From: Hysterium pulicare CBS 123377
Lineage: Eukaryota > Ascomycota > Dothideomycetes > Hysteriales > Hysteriaceae
Assembly (NCBI GenBank): GCA_000467715.1
Contig: AJFK01000112.1
Coordinates: forward strand, 124,001 to 188,000
Direction: 5' to 3'
Length of the DNA: 64,000 nucleotides
Shown here: positions 22,430 through 34,991 of the stretch, piece after piece
Position numbering within the stretch: position 1 is the stretch's first letter
Layout: the number at the start of each line of letters is the position of its first letter
Translations under genes and position numbers: made by a program
The notes under the pieces: model-generated
What the model was told of the DNA's origin: nothing
What the model saw: only the letters and a program-made list of their open reading frames with translations
Database searches by the model: none

Positions 22430-23618
22430 CTAGATGAAATCGCCGGACCCATAGCCTCCAAAGGGGTTTGGTGGTCCTCCCATTCTACCACTGCCAGGAA
22501 ATCCGGGCCCTCCTCCACTCCTCCCATGCCTAGGGACACCGCCAGGCCCAACAGGATCAAAGCGCGCACCAGGAGGCGCCATTGGGTCGTATCCTTCTTG
22601 CCCTTGCCCCGCAAACAAGGGGTCATCAAATGTAGGATGCATTCCTCCACCTCCACCTCCTGGTCTTGGAAGTCCGCCTCCAAAATGAGGTCGAATAGGG
22701 TCATGTGGGCCAAGGCCTGGCGGATAGAGATCATCCTGGCCAATATTAAGAGGGTGACGCCCGCCTTGGGTAAAACCGTGCGGGGGCCGATTGACTTCGT
22801 ATTCATCCTCAAACCCGGGCATAGGTTCCGGAAGAGGACGATGGGGATCGGGGCGTGCAGCAAGCGGGTCGTTAAAGGGATAAGGGCGAGCGTGTTCAGG
22901 CGTTGGGCTGGGATCATCTCGTGTACGTTCGGGCACTCTCCCGGGGGCACGCCGTTGGCCGGGATCTGCAGATTCCGATTGAGTGGTGGTCTCCTCGTAC
23001 CCTTCCTTATGAAGACCGGGGGCTATTTTCTGAATGACCGAGATCTTGAGGAGGGAGGCAAAATCGTCTAGACGGCCAGGGGATATAAAGACATGTTGAA
23101 GAAGTCGGGCTGCATCTTCTAAGGATGTATCGACTTCAAGAGGTGTAGCAGGTAAAGATGACTCGGAAATGTAGTCTTTGACGGCCACGTCAAAGCTCGT
23201 AGTCTTGTCGTCGCCGACAGCGATCCCGAATATGACTGCCTTCCCGCCAAGTCTATTTACTTTGACTAGGTATTCCATTGCGGACTGGGCATGAGCGTAT
23301 CGGAAGGCATATGAGGATGTTGCGTTCCATTGCCCAGGTAGAGGTTGTGGGTTTTGGGCGTCAGCCTGTGCTTCTAAACAGCTGTCAGCAGGCGGAGGCG
23401 AAAACATGGGAGCAGCTGTTTTTCTTGCCTATCTTGTGGTCCTCTCCAAGACCTATCAGTCGAAACCCCACCGCGATCATGCCAGCGTGAACAGCGAGGG
23501 CAATCGCATCAAAGGCATTCTTCAGCTGCGGTGATACGCTTCTCGATAGACTTGTCGCCATGAAGGTCGCTAGCGATCCCGCGCTAAGCGGGTTTCCCGC
23601 AGTATTCCGCTGTGCCAT
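22430..23618 (-). CDS. FUB1: Proteasome regulator PI31 / Fub1
   Basis: Two exons, 23618-23429 and 23373-22430, give 377 aa. PI31 proteins bind the 20S core and modulate its activity and assembly. The N-terminal PI31 fold contains FDAIALAVHAGMIAVGFRLIG and, after the intron, QWNATSSYAFRYAHAQSAMEYLVKV and GKAVIFGIAVGD. The second half is the typical long Pro/Gly/Arg-rich tail ending GGPPNPFGGYGSGDFI. The 55-nt intron joins correctly only with a GC donor (ATAG|GCAAGA ... TTTAG), with a TGCTGAC branch-like site. The next gene, ATG18, is on the same strand. Confidence 0.9.
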
Positions 23619-24005
23619 TGTTCTTACAGTGAATATCGTATTGCAAGGATTGGACGGGGTGTGGCAGGAGAAGGCAGATGGTGGACTACCATGAGGAGGT
23701 CCTTATATGTTCACAGCTACGTTAGGCAGAATGAAATACGCGGTGGCGCTGGCGGGACGCGGAAAGCTTTGACCTTTGCCGCTTGGTGCGGGTCATGCTT
23801 ATGTCATTTGCACGTGATATAGGCCTCATTACTAATCGAGCTCATTCGTCGAAGGGAGTCCTTCAACATGGTCCAACCTTTGCGCCTTGAAAACGTCATG
23901 GCCTGCTACCGAACAATAAACGCCGATGATGCTGGGTACAAAATGCAAGGTCGCTAAACATGTACGAAGAAAGTCCGAAGGTTCAAGGAGCCTCAGCGCA
24001 CAAGA
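23619..24005. promoter_or_regulatory. Promoter region of FUB1 and 3' flank of ATG18
   Basis: 387 bp between two minus-strand genes. I see no ORF of note. Proteasome genes in yeasts often carry an Rpn4-type GGTGGCAAA box; I did not find that exact string here. Confidence 0.35.
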
Positions 24006-25526
24006 TCATTCATCCACAAGCGATCGGCCGAGCTGATCGTTTGGTTCTTGAAGTACCCTAAGAAGATTGCCCTCAGCATTGAGATAGGATAGTAGAGACA
24101 TTGCGAAACTTACGAGAATTGCTTGACCAAGGTCCCTTCGCCGCCTTTTTCCAAATCCACATTGAAAACGAAGAAGTTCCCCTCGCTTGTAACAACCATG
24201 ACCTGAGGACCATTGTTACTTAGCGCAACGACGGTTCTCATTGGACCTGAAGATGCCCCAGAAAGGGAACGTGGTATTTTCACCCAAGCAAAATCCCGTG
24301 TCGGCTCCCAGATTTCCGCAACGGCGCTCGGTAGATAGCCCCCAACCGTCGCTGCAAACGTCTTCCCCACATTTTGCGATGTTCGCCGTATCATACTCGC
24401 GAAGGTCGGGTTCAAAGGCTTTCTTTCTACAGCAGATTCCGCATTGCTCTCCTCACATTCAGATTTGTCTCGCGCCTCCTCGCTGTTGGGACTGTTGCTG
24501 CGCTCTCGTGAGGCTGAAGACGGTCGTATCAAGGAGGAGATACTATTGCTTCGGCTTGCATCAGGACTCGCTAATCGGAATATATGGACCGTCTCAGTTG
24601 CCGAGGAAACACAGAGTAATGTCGAGGTCGAATTAAACGACATGCTGAATATGCGTGCCGGTATCGAGCCTCTTCGGAACTGATAAAGTTTCTGCGCGTC
24701 TGGAACCGAGAATACACGTATTATAGTGCCCTTTTCCGAAGCCGTCGCCAGAAGAGTACCCTCGTTATTCAAGGCTATACATGACAGCGGAGAATGGTGT
24801 GCTTCAACCACGTTGACCGCTTCCATCTTTGTTGCATCGAATATAAGTACCTCTCCAGTTGTCGGTGCGATGTGATTTGCCGTAGGCGGGGCGTGTGAAG
24901 GAGGCGCGAACGTGGAAGGAGCGGCTTTCGTAGGTAGAGGATACACAAGATAGTTATGCTCTGAGGAGGGCGACAAGGCACAAATCGCTAGCTGACATTA
25001 GTTAAGGTCGAAGAAAAGCAGGCGACAGACTCGGGCGTCGTACCATTGGGATTCGGAGAAGTGTCGGCAGTATATAGCATTTTCATGTTGCTAATGTCAT
25101 ATATGTATATCTGATCTTCCAATACAACGACCAGTCGTTTCCTGTTCAACCTCACTGCTAGCACCCGAGTAGGAAAAGTGAGTTCACAGATCGTTGAATG
25201 TCTCTGACTCGAGTCAGCAACCGTTTTGGAACGATTCCTTTCAGAATCTTCCGCACGTACTTTGGTGTTCTGTATGCGAAGAACTCGGGGTGAAAGGATC
25301 AGAGCGACCAAAGAAGTCGAGAAGAGCATCTCTAGAATTGCAATGTCGCCCTCTTGGGATTCGAAGCATTTGCTGAAGGGGTCGGTGTAGTATAGGCGGA
25401 AGCCCTTGGTTGTGCCTATACGAAGGGATGAGCTATTTGATGCTGGATTTGTTTTGATTGGGAGTTCGTACCAACACCGAGAATACTATGATCCTGGTTG
25501 AAAGTTACGAAGTTCATAGCCGTCAT
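24006..25526 (-). CDS. ATG18: Autophagy protein Atg18 (PROPPIN, WD-repeat)
   Basis: Four exons (25526-25472, 25415-25044, 24987-24114, 24057-24006) give 450 aa. Starting at the second Met (25517) would give 447 aa and the usual Atg18 start MNFVTFNQD. Atg18 binds PI3P and PI(3,5)P2 and acts in autophagosome formation and vacuole shape. WD-type blades are visible throughout. The lipid-binding LYQFRRG motif is present, with [17 protein letters not shown] just before it. A Ser/acidic insertion after [14 protein letters not shown] corresponds to the variable loop of blade 6. The short last exon supplies the C-terminus. Introns are 52-56 nt and all joins keep frame. Confidence 0.95.
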
Positions 25527-25926
25527 TTTAGCTAGCTGGGAAGGAAGTGAAGCTGCGGGAGGAGATGACCGTCGAGCTGGCAGTGGTCGCAGCGCTGTGT
25601 GGAGGGCGAGTTTGGGTTCGGAGTAAGCAGTGCTAGCATGGAAGACATGTATATGTAGTCTTTCGTGGAGGACTGTGGGTGTGTGAACGGAGCTCCCAGC
25701 TGCAGAGCTTCAAGTTGCGAGGTATCTCCTAGGCCCCCGCCAGTCGGGTGTCCGTGCCGCCATTCACGTGCTCTCCACCAGATATTTTTGGCGAAATTCA
25801 TTCCGAACGTACATTCACAACCTAAGGTTTCCCACTCATCGCTTCTTCAATCCAATACAATAATACTCACATTTTCCTCCTACGCAATTCCCGCATCGGC
25901 ATACTTTGGTGGCCGATGTTGGAGAG
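25527..25926. promoter_or_regulatory. Shared divergent promoter, ATG18 / TYW4
   Basis: 400 bp between divergent start codons. The only ORFs overlap each other in opposite frames. No specific site is recognised. Confidence 0.4.
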
Positions 25927-28900
25927 ATGCCTTCTAAATCCATACGCCCCACTCGCCGGGCAAAAAGCGATAAGTCTATCATGGGCGTGAGCGCATCTCA
26001 CCATCACCTTCCCACCTATGATGCTGAGTGTGGTGCAGACGAATGACAGCAGCATTGTTTCGAAACGGAGTGTCTCCAAGCTATATTACCCACTCGAGCC
26101 GGACTTCTATGAGCCCTTTGCATGCAAGTTCCAGAGAAGACATCCTCTCATCAACAGGGGCTATTGGCTTCGCATGCACCTTATTGAGCATGTTGTTCGC
26201 CAGTTTCTGGAGCAAGATGTAAAGACAGAAAAGGTGGTCGTCAATCTCGGCTGTGGATAGTGAGTAAGAAACCCCATCATCATCGTCTCTCGGCCAACCC
26301 CCTAAAGTAACTAGTGATCCCCTACCGTTCCAGTTTTGGCACAGGTATGCGTCGCTATGCGAACGCACTCTGTTCATCGACGTCGACTATCCGCAGCTGA
26401 TAGCGGAGAAGAAAGATCGCATTCTTTCTGCCAATCTGCTCGAAGCTACTGTTCGGCGACAAAATCTTACCACAGCCGATGTTCCCATTTTTCTTCGCTC
26501 TGAGAAATATGTTGCCCTCGGCTGTGATCTACGAGATCTCAAAACGCTCGAAAAGGTACTAAAAGAAGACCTGGCGATTACCTCTCAGCCGATACTCTTC
26601 ATTTCAGAGGTCTCCCTTACATATATGAAAATTGAGGAGTCTGACCCCTTGATACACTGGGCCAGCTCCTTTGACAATGGTGTGTTTCTCAATTTTGTAG
26701 CGTGACCGTCTAATATATCGCGTCTAGCATGCTTTTGCTTGTTAGAACAATGCCTTCCGAACGGCGTTGAGCATCCATTCGCACAAACCATGATCAAGCA
26801 TTTTGAAAAACTTCGTACCCCACTACAGGCAATAAAGACATACCCTCGAATTGATCAACAGAAATGTCGCTTTCTGAAGCTTGGTTGGTCTTCGGTCCAA
26901 ATCATTAGGACTCTGTGGGATATCTGGTTTGATCCGCAAATTGTAAGCCATGAGCAACGGCACTCCTTAGACGCTGTTGAGCCATTCGACGAGTGGGAAG
27001 AGTTTGCTTTATTCGCTGCTCACTACTTTCTTCTTGTCACAAAGAACGCTTGCGGTGAACGCCTCGACCACGCCGCGCCGAGAGCCGAGGATACTGTTTC
27101 AGAATGCAAACCAGATCTGACATTTCTAGAAAGTCAAGACATTGAAGCCGATCGCTTTTCCTTCCAGTCCCAAGGCGCATCATCAAATCTGCGACGATTT
27201 CCCGCCGCATTTGCATTGGGACGCAACGTTGTCGCTTTTCACGGGGGCCACGGCACGCAAACACGATTGAATTCAATCGACTTCTACATGAGAAGTGAAC
27301 CGAACAGACTGGTTGACAAATACCCATCCACACGGGCATATATGTGCCACACAATCACGGCTATCGACGAGGACAAAGCTCTTATGGTGGGTGGACGAGC
27401 GTCGCCAAATCAAGCATCCCCGGATTGCTGGTATCTGAATGGTGGAGCCTGGAACGCGGCACAGAATCTTGAGCCCGCACGCTTCAGACACTGTTCCGTG
27501 CGAGTCGGTCTATTCTGGAAGGGCACCTTTGCCAAGGCAATCCTTGTGTTTGGTGGTAAAACAAGCTCTGGAAAGGTCTTAGGAGAGTGGAGACTGTGGA
27601 TCTCAAATCATGGCTGGCAGAAAGTTCTTACCAAAGGCTCTTGTCCATCGCCAAGATTTGGTGCCGCTATGTCCACGCTGGGGAATTCAAATAATCGAGG
27701 GATTCTCATCGGAGGTATGTCGGCCGAGGGAATGATTTTATCTGACATGTGGGAATGGGAGTTGAGAGACGGTGAAATTATAACGATCACTTTCAAAAGC
27801 CGCATGAGCGATGTATCTCCGGACTATGCACGGTCAAGCTACCCGAGGATAGGCGCGTGTTTGCTAAAGCTGGAAGACGAGCTCCTCCTCTTAGGTGGGG
27901 TCACCGCCGGACGATTACCTAGCTCCACGGACGAAGTCCTACGTATTCGCTGTGGAAAAGTCGTCCATATCGAAAAAGTTCAGATTTCATGGTCTACTGG
28001 CCCACGCCCACTCTTTATCGGATTTGCAGCAGCCAACGTTTCCGACTGTGAGTTGCTTGTCGCCGGCGGCGGGGCAGTGTGCTTTTCGATGGGTAGTTAT
28101 TGGAATGAAGGCCACATTCGGATCAAGAAAGTCAACTCTCCCGCTGCTGACCCCTGGAGACTTATCATCGACCGTGGGCATTCCCTGTCGCAGCCATCGG
28201 CGCCGAAACAGTTATTCAGGGAAGCTTCTGATTTTTCTACTACGAATGATTTCCTGGGGGCAAAGCGTATTAGCCCAAAGATAGCGATAATTCCAAGGAT
28301 TTCGATACAAACAGGTGAACAATTTCTAGACATAGTTACTTCTTCACGACCGGCAATTCTAGAAGGACTTAACCTGGGTCCTTGCACGCATTTATGGACC
28401 ATGGATTATCTTCGAGAGCAAATCGGGCCGGATCGACCTGTAATAGTACATGTTTGTGATTCCGACAGAATGACTTTCACTGACAAGAACTTCGCCTATA
28501 TGAAAAAATCGTTTATGGACTTTATTGACGGAATATCTCAAGGCGACAAGTGGTATATGCGTTCAGTATCCGCGACACAGCCTACAAAACATGCCGCGAA
28601 ACTTGAAGATGATTTTCCCTCCATCGCCGCAGACTTCCAACTACCAGAAATACTCTCATTTGTGACTGAGAATATGCATAGTGCGCCTTTGCGGATATCT
28701 GGGCCTGTTTCACTTTGGCTGCACTACGACGTTCTGGCAAATGTCTTGTGTCAAATAAGGGGAACAAAAACACTCAGGCTCTTCCCGCCGTCAGACGTAG
28801 CCCATTTAGATTTCCCACCAGGTGGATCCAGCTCGAATGCCAACCTTTTAACGCTCGATAATCCCATTCTTTCCTATCTACATCCCCACGAAGCTGTACT

Positions 28901-29186
28901 CAAACCTGGAGATGTTCTATTCATCCCTCCCTTATGGTCGCACACTGCCACTCCAACCGATGGAGTAAGCGTAGCAGTGAATGTGTTTTTCCGGAACCTC
29001 CACAAGGGATATGCACCAGGGAGAGATGTATATGGAAATAGAGACCTCCAGGCATACGAAAACGGAAGAAGGGATGTTGAACGTATTGTGAAAGCTTTCA
29101 GTGAAGTACCGGTTGATATAAGTAAATTCTATCTTGAGAGACTGGTCGGCGAATTGAAGGAGAAGATCGGGAAACTTGGTTCTTGA
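25927..29186 (+). CDS. PPM2: tRNA wybutosine-synthesizing protein 4 (Ppm2/TYW4)
   Basis: Four exons (25927-25986, 26039-26259, 26315-26679, 26728-29186) encode 1034 aa. The enzyme methylates and methoxycarbonylates the wybutosine side chain on tRNA-Phe position 37. Three modules are seen. Residues ~25-340 form a leucine-carboxyl-methyltransferase-type SAM domain (SIVSKRSVSKLYYP, NLGCGYDPLPFQFW, ILFISEVSLTYM). Residues ~385-700 are Kelch blades with GG pairs (LVFGGKTSSGK, ILIGGMSAEG, LLLLGGVTAG). Residues ~750-1000 are a JmjC/cupin domain with HYDVLANVLCQIRGTK (His/Asp metal ligands) and FIPPLWSHTATP. The order matches fungal TYW4. It is convergent with DCL1. Confidence 0.95.
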
Positions 29187-29608
29187 ATCTAGAAAAGCTG
29201 GATCTATTGGAACTGAGCTTAGATGGAATTGTGTGATACTGCTATACCTCTATGGTAAACAATGCCCAGTAAATTACTTTGGACACAAGGTTCCTACAAA
29301 CTATCCATATACTCTCTAGTTTCAGTGCGGCTGTTTCACTGTAGTTGACATATCCGGCTGGACTGCAAGGAGTGTGCTTGTCCCTGGTCACAATTCCTGG
29401 AAATCAAAGTCTCGAGATTTGGGGTAGTGTCGTATATCAGAAAGTACCCCAATGGCAGGCTTGGGGTTTATATGCTATCCAGGCACTTATCCCAGTACTA
29501 GGTATTCTACTTGTTCTAGAGGCATCGAATAATCAGTGACCTGCTCCCTGACAACCATCACACACTGTGTTCAAAAGGCAAGGTAAGCGTGCCGAGACAA
29601 TGAATCCA
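29187..29608. other. Convergent intergenic region, TYW4 / DCL1
   Basis: 422 bp between two stop codons. A 64-codon plus-strand ORF (29345-29539) ends in a hydrophobic stretch but starts without a good context and has no family match that I recognise. The segment is best read as 3' UTRs. Confidence 0.4.
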
Positions 29609-32600
29609 TCATATCGCACTACCGACAGCCTCCTTCGTCCGCTTTTCGGCCGCCTCGGCATCCTCGACGTGATCTTCGCAGTCGCATTTATACAGCCGTC
29701 GAAACTCGTATTGGGGAAGCCCCTCGAGGAGATCTAAAGCCGCGTTACTGGCTTTGATGCGGGCGTATCGACCGGACACCGCGGTCCCGGATGCAACAAC
29801 TTCCCAATGCAGAAGGACCATTGCTACAACAGTTGGGCGAGCATGCGGTATAGTGGATTCGCATAGTCGTGTTGCAATCCTCCATTCGCGGCATCCTAAG
29901 TTGATGTTGAGCAACTTGGTGAGACGGGTCTAGTAAACGATTAGTCTTGAGCCAATGCCATATTGGAAGCAGATGACGTACGGTAGGATGGTTGTTTGCG
30001 AATGTATCGTAAATTGACATGTCTTCAAAGTATCTTCTGACGTGCAATTCAAAGAATCTCTGCACCTCGTTGAAATCAAAATCGGAGTCAACAAAAAGGG
30101 CAGCCACATAGGCTTCCACAACGTCCGCAAGACACTACGCAGTATTAGCAGGCTGAAATGAGTTCGGTGACAATACTTACTTTGGGAGGTTCGCTAACGG
30201 TCGTCCAATATTCAACAGATCCATTGGCCTCGCGCTCTGCTTCTCTGACCTCGGTCACGTACTCACTGATTTGATGATGTAGAACGGCGTTATTGTGACG
30301 AATGTGGCCGTGGAAATCCAGCTTGACGCATAGCGCTCCCAAAAATTTATTCGACACCATAGGCATCTTATGTTCCGTAAGCCACTGGGGATCCTTGTCC
30401 GGATAGCGGTAGAACAGATGCATGACGAAGACCATGTCGAGAAGGGAATCACCCAAAAATTCTAAGCGTTGATAATGAGGGATCTTCTCCCACATGAAAG
30501 ACTGCGATGGATGAATGAACGCAGATCGTAAAACTCGTGGGTAGCGGAAATGGTAGGGGTGCTGCTGCTCCACTTTCGCTGCGAGGTCAGTTTGTGAGGC
30601 TGTAGCCTCCCCGGTTTGGTATTTCGGCTTGGTGTACGCCTTGAGATAGTCCGCCCACGTCTCCATCGTATGATCGTCATTGGACACCATCACTTTGACA
30701 GCCTTGACCGCTTGGTCCCAATTTGTCGGATTGAAGACCCCGGGTTTGTTATGTTCCATGAATGCGGCCCCGATGAAAGCTTCGCACACGTCTGCGATAG
30801 ACTTGTCCCCCAAGGAGTGCTTGATCATCTGAACTCCTGTTTTCTTTGCACCCTTACCTTCAAGTAGCTTTAGACCCTCGGGATACCATGTCCGCCTAAT
30901 TTATGTCAGTAAGATAGTTTAGAGTGCAGTTGCTCACAACTTACCGAGAGAACGCCATGCTGCGGACAAATTCATATAACTTTAAATCGATCGCGCTCTT
31001 GAACAGATTCTTGTTGCAGAGCAGACACATCCGCCGGACGTGAAATTCAAACTCGTTGTCGTCTGGCCTCTGAACAAATACTGAGATCGAGGTTGCCATC
31101 TTCAGAAAGCAATCGCCCATGAACTCTAGACGTTCATAATTCGGACCCATGCCACTCCTCAAATTGATCTTCTCATCTCCATGTTCATCGCTGTTATCAG
31201 AGTCTTTGGTGAGAGCCTCTAAAGCAAGCGCTGGACCTATTCTAAGCCCTAATAGCTTGCAAGCATCTACAGCAATGAGATACGACTCGAGACGATGTAT
31301 TATCGCAGGGAAAACGTAGCACATGGCAACAAAATGGGTAGGAAGCTGTCGGGATATTAGTTACGAGAAATTGAAGATGCATCATAGACTTACGGCTGAA
31401 ATTCTGATTGGCTGTGGACATACGAAGCAGCGAGTTACACCAGCAAATTCATCAACCTCTACTGGCGCTAACAAGTTTCGTCTGAAAGGGACTTTCTCCA
31501 CTTCCACAACCGGTTGCGACAAATCCCATGTCCTCAATGCACGAGATTTATTCCAGAGACTTATAGAATAGTCAAGTATATTGGCCATGAACTTGTGCTT
31601 AGGAGCAGATGAGGGCACTGGATCTGTGGGGCTCAATCCCGGCGAGACTCCCACAGAGAAGAAACGTCTGCCTCCATCCCAGATGTCGACGAAGTAGCGA
31701 TCCGCAAGACTCTCATTCGTCATTTCTGGCGTCCACCTGTACTCTTCATGTGTAGAGATCTCGTGGATAACGTCCCAATCAATAATATCTGCCGGGTTGT
31801 CATTACCAGACGACGGTGGTGTGTGCCACTGGGTCAGTGGCGCTATCCAATAAGACATCTTTGAGGTATCATGCTCAAAGGTCTTGGCGAAGACATCTTT
31901 GTAGACGCGCAAAGTTACCGTCGTAAGTTGTTCAAGCATGTCCTCAGAGATGCGGAAAGGCGAGCTTAGGGAATTAGAAGTTACCTGAGTTGCTCTCCCG
32001 TCGTTGAGGTAGATGGGAAATCGTGGTATGTTTGGGAGGACTGATTTCGTAATGAAACCAATAGGCCGATATGGCCTGTCTAAACCCGCCGTTACATTAA
32101 AAATAGTAAGGTATAGTTCGTCAGTAGTTGTGCTCCGTCCGGACTTCCAAATTTCGGGTTTGAGACGCATCGGGTATAGATCTTTTTTCTTTACATCGAG
32201 TGCAAGGAGAGCATTTTGCATAGCAGGACGTTCTTTCGAGACTGTGGAAAGCAGATTCTTATCCAAATGCTCTTTCGATCTAAGCAAAATACATGCCTGG
32301 AAAGCTGCTGAGCGCTTGGCCACAGCCTTTTTAGTGGCCGGACGACCAAGGGCAGAGTGGACCGGAGAAGTCTCTGGAAGCGTGACCTCATACACGAATT
32401 TTCCAGCCTCGGCGACCACTAATTCGTAGCTCGGCTGAAGGAAAAACTCGCTGGGTTGCTGCAATGAGGAAACGTAGTGTGCTAAGACCCCTAGGCTCGA
32501 GCTGTAAGTCAACTTGGCGCCGCTTGACGGGTCGGTGTAAGTCGGGGTCTTTTCTGTCGAGAGCTCTAAGCCCATGTCTGCATCTGCGCCGAGAAGCAGA

Positions 32601-34534
32601 CGATCAGCTGGCAAGGTTTGACAAAACTCGCGCATGAGTTTCTCTGAGCTGCGGGCCTCGAATACCGCTTGTTGGTGGATTAGGTTGTCTTGCTCCATCA
32701 TGTGTAGGTACTTCGAGTTTCTGTGTCTCGCTCGGCCTCGTGATTGGATGTAGGAGATCATAGTCTTGTAAAGATCGAAACGGACGACAAGATTGCACTG
32801 TGGAATATCGAGTCCTTCTTCGGCCACAGAAGTAGAGAACATGCAATTGAGTTCCCCTCTTCTGAAATTTGCTACAGCCAAAACTTGGTTGCGCAGGGAT
32901 ATGTTCAGATCACTAATCGTGGAGTTCACACCTACGAGTATGCCGCTACGCAGATGAGGGCCACCAAGATGACTGAAGATCAGATGCAGGAGACGCGCCG
33001 TATGTCTACGTTGAACAAAAACTATGCATCTAGAATCTGAGACTCTACAGAAGTAACGTTGGAGCCACTCGTGAAGATGGAGGACTTTGTCGCTTAGATC
33101 GTGAGAGTTTGGCTCAGGCATTCCGAAATCGTGATCTCTGATAAAGTCGGCAGCTTCCCGTAAATGGGCTATCTCTTCGTCCAGCTTTGAGATCGGTCTG
33201 ACTTCTTTCTGGGCATGGAATTTCCGCTCTTCTCGCATCTCCATTTTCTGAGACTCTTCATCAGAAAGTGCATATGACCAGTATATATCGGATGCCCATC
33301 GGCCAAGTTCGGAACTGATTTGCTTCGACGCATCGAACAGTTTCTTGAAAGCCTCCAGGTTCCCGAAACGGGCTTTGAGTTCTTGATGCAAGGAGGTTTC
33401 GAACGGGGCTCTTAATCGGCGGTACGTGATGACTTGTTCCGATGGTCGAGAGATGTTGTTTCTCATTAGACTCAGGTCACTCGTTGTTGCAATCTTGCAA
33501 TGAAGAAGATTTTCTAATTCCCTACACAGTATTAGAGTGGTAATGGGCAATAGTTAGCCGACTCACCTTGCACCCAGTTGGACATCAACCTTTGCATCGA
33601 TAGGAGACGCTGTCATGCCAAATATTCTCGGTCGTTTGGACATATCTCCTTCGGCTTGGTAGTAGTCTTTGATAATCCTTAATGGTAGGCAGAATCAGTA
33701 CTGATACGCTAATTTGCAACACTCTTCACTCACCTTGCATATGAGTGGTTTTTCTTCGCGTGATGCGCCTCATCGAAGATGAGCAGATTGATCTTGTCGA
33801 TGCTAATGAATGAGTGCATGAGACATTGCACAAGAACCTCGGCGGTGCAGACGATAACCATATTGTTTCTGAAAAGCTTATCCCAAGTCTTCTTGGCCCA
33901 CAATTGGGTCCCCATTGCTCCACAAATCCCCTCGACGTTCTGATCAAGACCACATCTCAACACATTCGCCTGCTGGAAAACGAGATTGACAGAGTCGACC
34001 TGCGCACACGTTAGTGGTAAGATAATATAGCAATTGATCAAATCCCACCAGGAAAAATGAGATCCTCTGAGGTTGACCGGCTGCCCTTCGCTCCAGTTCT
34101 TGATCAATGACATGGCGAAGCAACAGTGTAGCAATGTGTGTCTTGCCAGAACCAGTATCTAAAACGGCAATGATGTTTTCGTCTTTGGCCTTCAGGAAAA
34201 GCTCTGTTTGATAATCCCTCGGGTTAGTAATGTGTGAACTAGCCTCTTGTTTGGCTAAGATGTCTTTGATTGACAATGTCTCATCGTCAGCACCTTGGAT
34301 AGCTTCTTTGACTTCTTGCTCTGTCATCTCTTCGGTCTTCTTGTTTGCCCAGGCTTTTAAGATCTCGTTCTGCGCCATTCGTTTCTCTGACGAAGTACGA
34401 GGGCCGTGTGGGTGGGCAATGTCCGTGTCAATCTCATCGTCATCAGGGTCAAGGTCAGACACGTCAGGTGTTTGTACATCGTCCAATTCTTCCTCGTCCT
34501 GGCGCAGAGTGGCCAGCTTGGAAGACCAGGCCAT
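29609..34534 (-). CDS. DCL1: Dicer-like protein 1 (DCL1)
   Basis: Eight exons (34534-34049, 33999-33734, 33677-33567, 33521-31394, 31345-30945, 30895-30181, 30134-29982, 29929-29609) give 1526 aa, a normal length for fungal DCL1. It cuts double-stranded RNA into siRNAs for RNA silencing. Domains in order: acidic N-terminus; helicase with [30 protein letters not shown] and [11 protein letters not shown]; dimerisation domain; PAZ-like region; RNase IIIa ([14 protein letters not shown], later [11 protein letters not shown]); RNase IIIb ([14 protein letters not shown], later [13 protein letters not shown]), so the acidic catalytic residues are kept in both; and a C-terminal dsRNA-binding domain with a Cys-His-Cys-Cys set (LGCREW, LLHWEV, YKCDCED). 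All introns are in phase. The gene looks intact. Confidence 0.95.
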
Positions 34535-34991
34535 CTTCAGCAGCTGAGCAAATCCGTGTCAATGGATATCAGTGTGGTGACTTAGCTGCGCCCTTGACCT
34601 GGACGGAGTGAGGTGGGCCAGAAGAGGAGCACAGAACTCGGGTATATATAGTTTGGGGCGGTGAAATGGGTTCCCAGCACAAACAATGTGCAATTGGGTT
34701 GATGCCGGGTAAGTAAGTGTGGCTCATCCGTAGCAAACAACTGAACAGGCCTTCACCGCATTTGAAACTGCGGCAGCCTATGGAAGGCGCGCTACTCCGC
34801 CACATTGCGAAGGTCGGAAGTGCTTTCTTCTTCGCCCTGGTGGAGGAACGAGAGCCGTATGAGAGCTCGAGCTTGCGCTATGGTGTGATCGGGACTAGCG
34901 TAAATCATTTCACGTGACCTACTAGCCACATGCTTTTGAGCTACTATAGGACCTGCAGAAGCTGCTCATTGACCCGAAAACACATTCATCG
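34535..34991. promoter_or_regulatory. Shared divergent promoter, DCL1 / TAP42, with TATA element
   Basis: 457 bp separate the start codons. A TATATATA run at 34643-34650 lies about 110 bp upstream of the DCL1 ATG and about 340 bp from TAP42, so it is better placed for DCL1. Strong TATA boxes often go with inducible genes, but inducibility here is inference. Confidence 0.45.

Noticed and set aside
29345-29539. 64-codon plus-strand ORF with a hydrophobic end.
   Set aside because: It sits in the convergent 3' region of TYW4 and DCL1, has no recognisable family, and its length is expected by chance.
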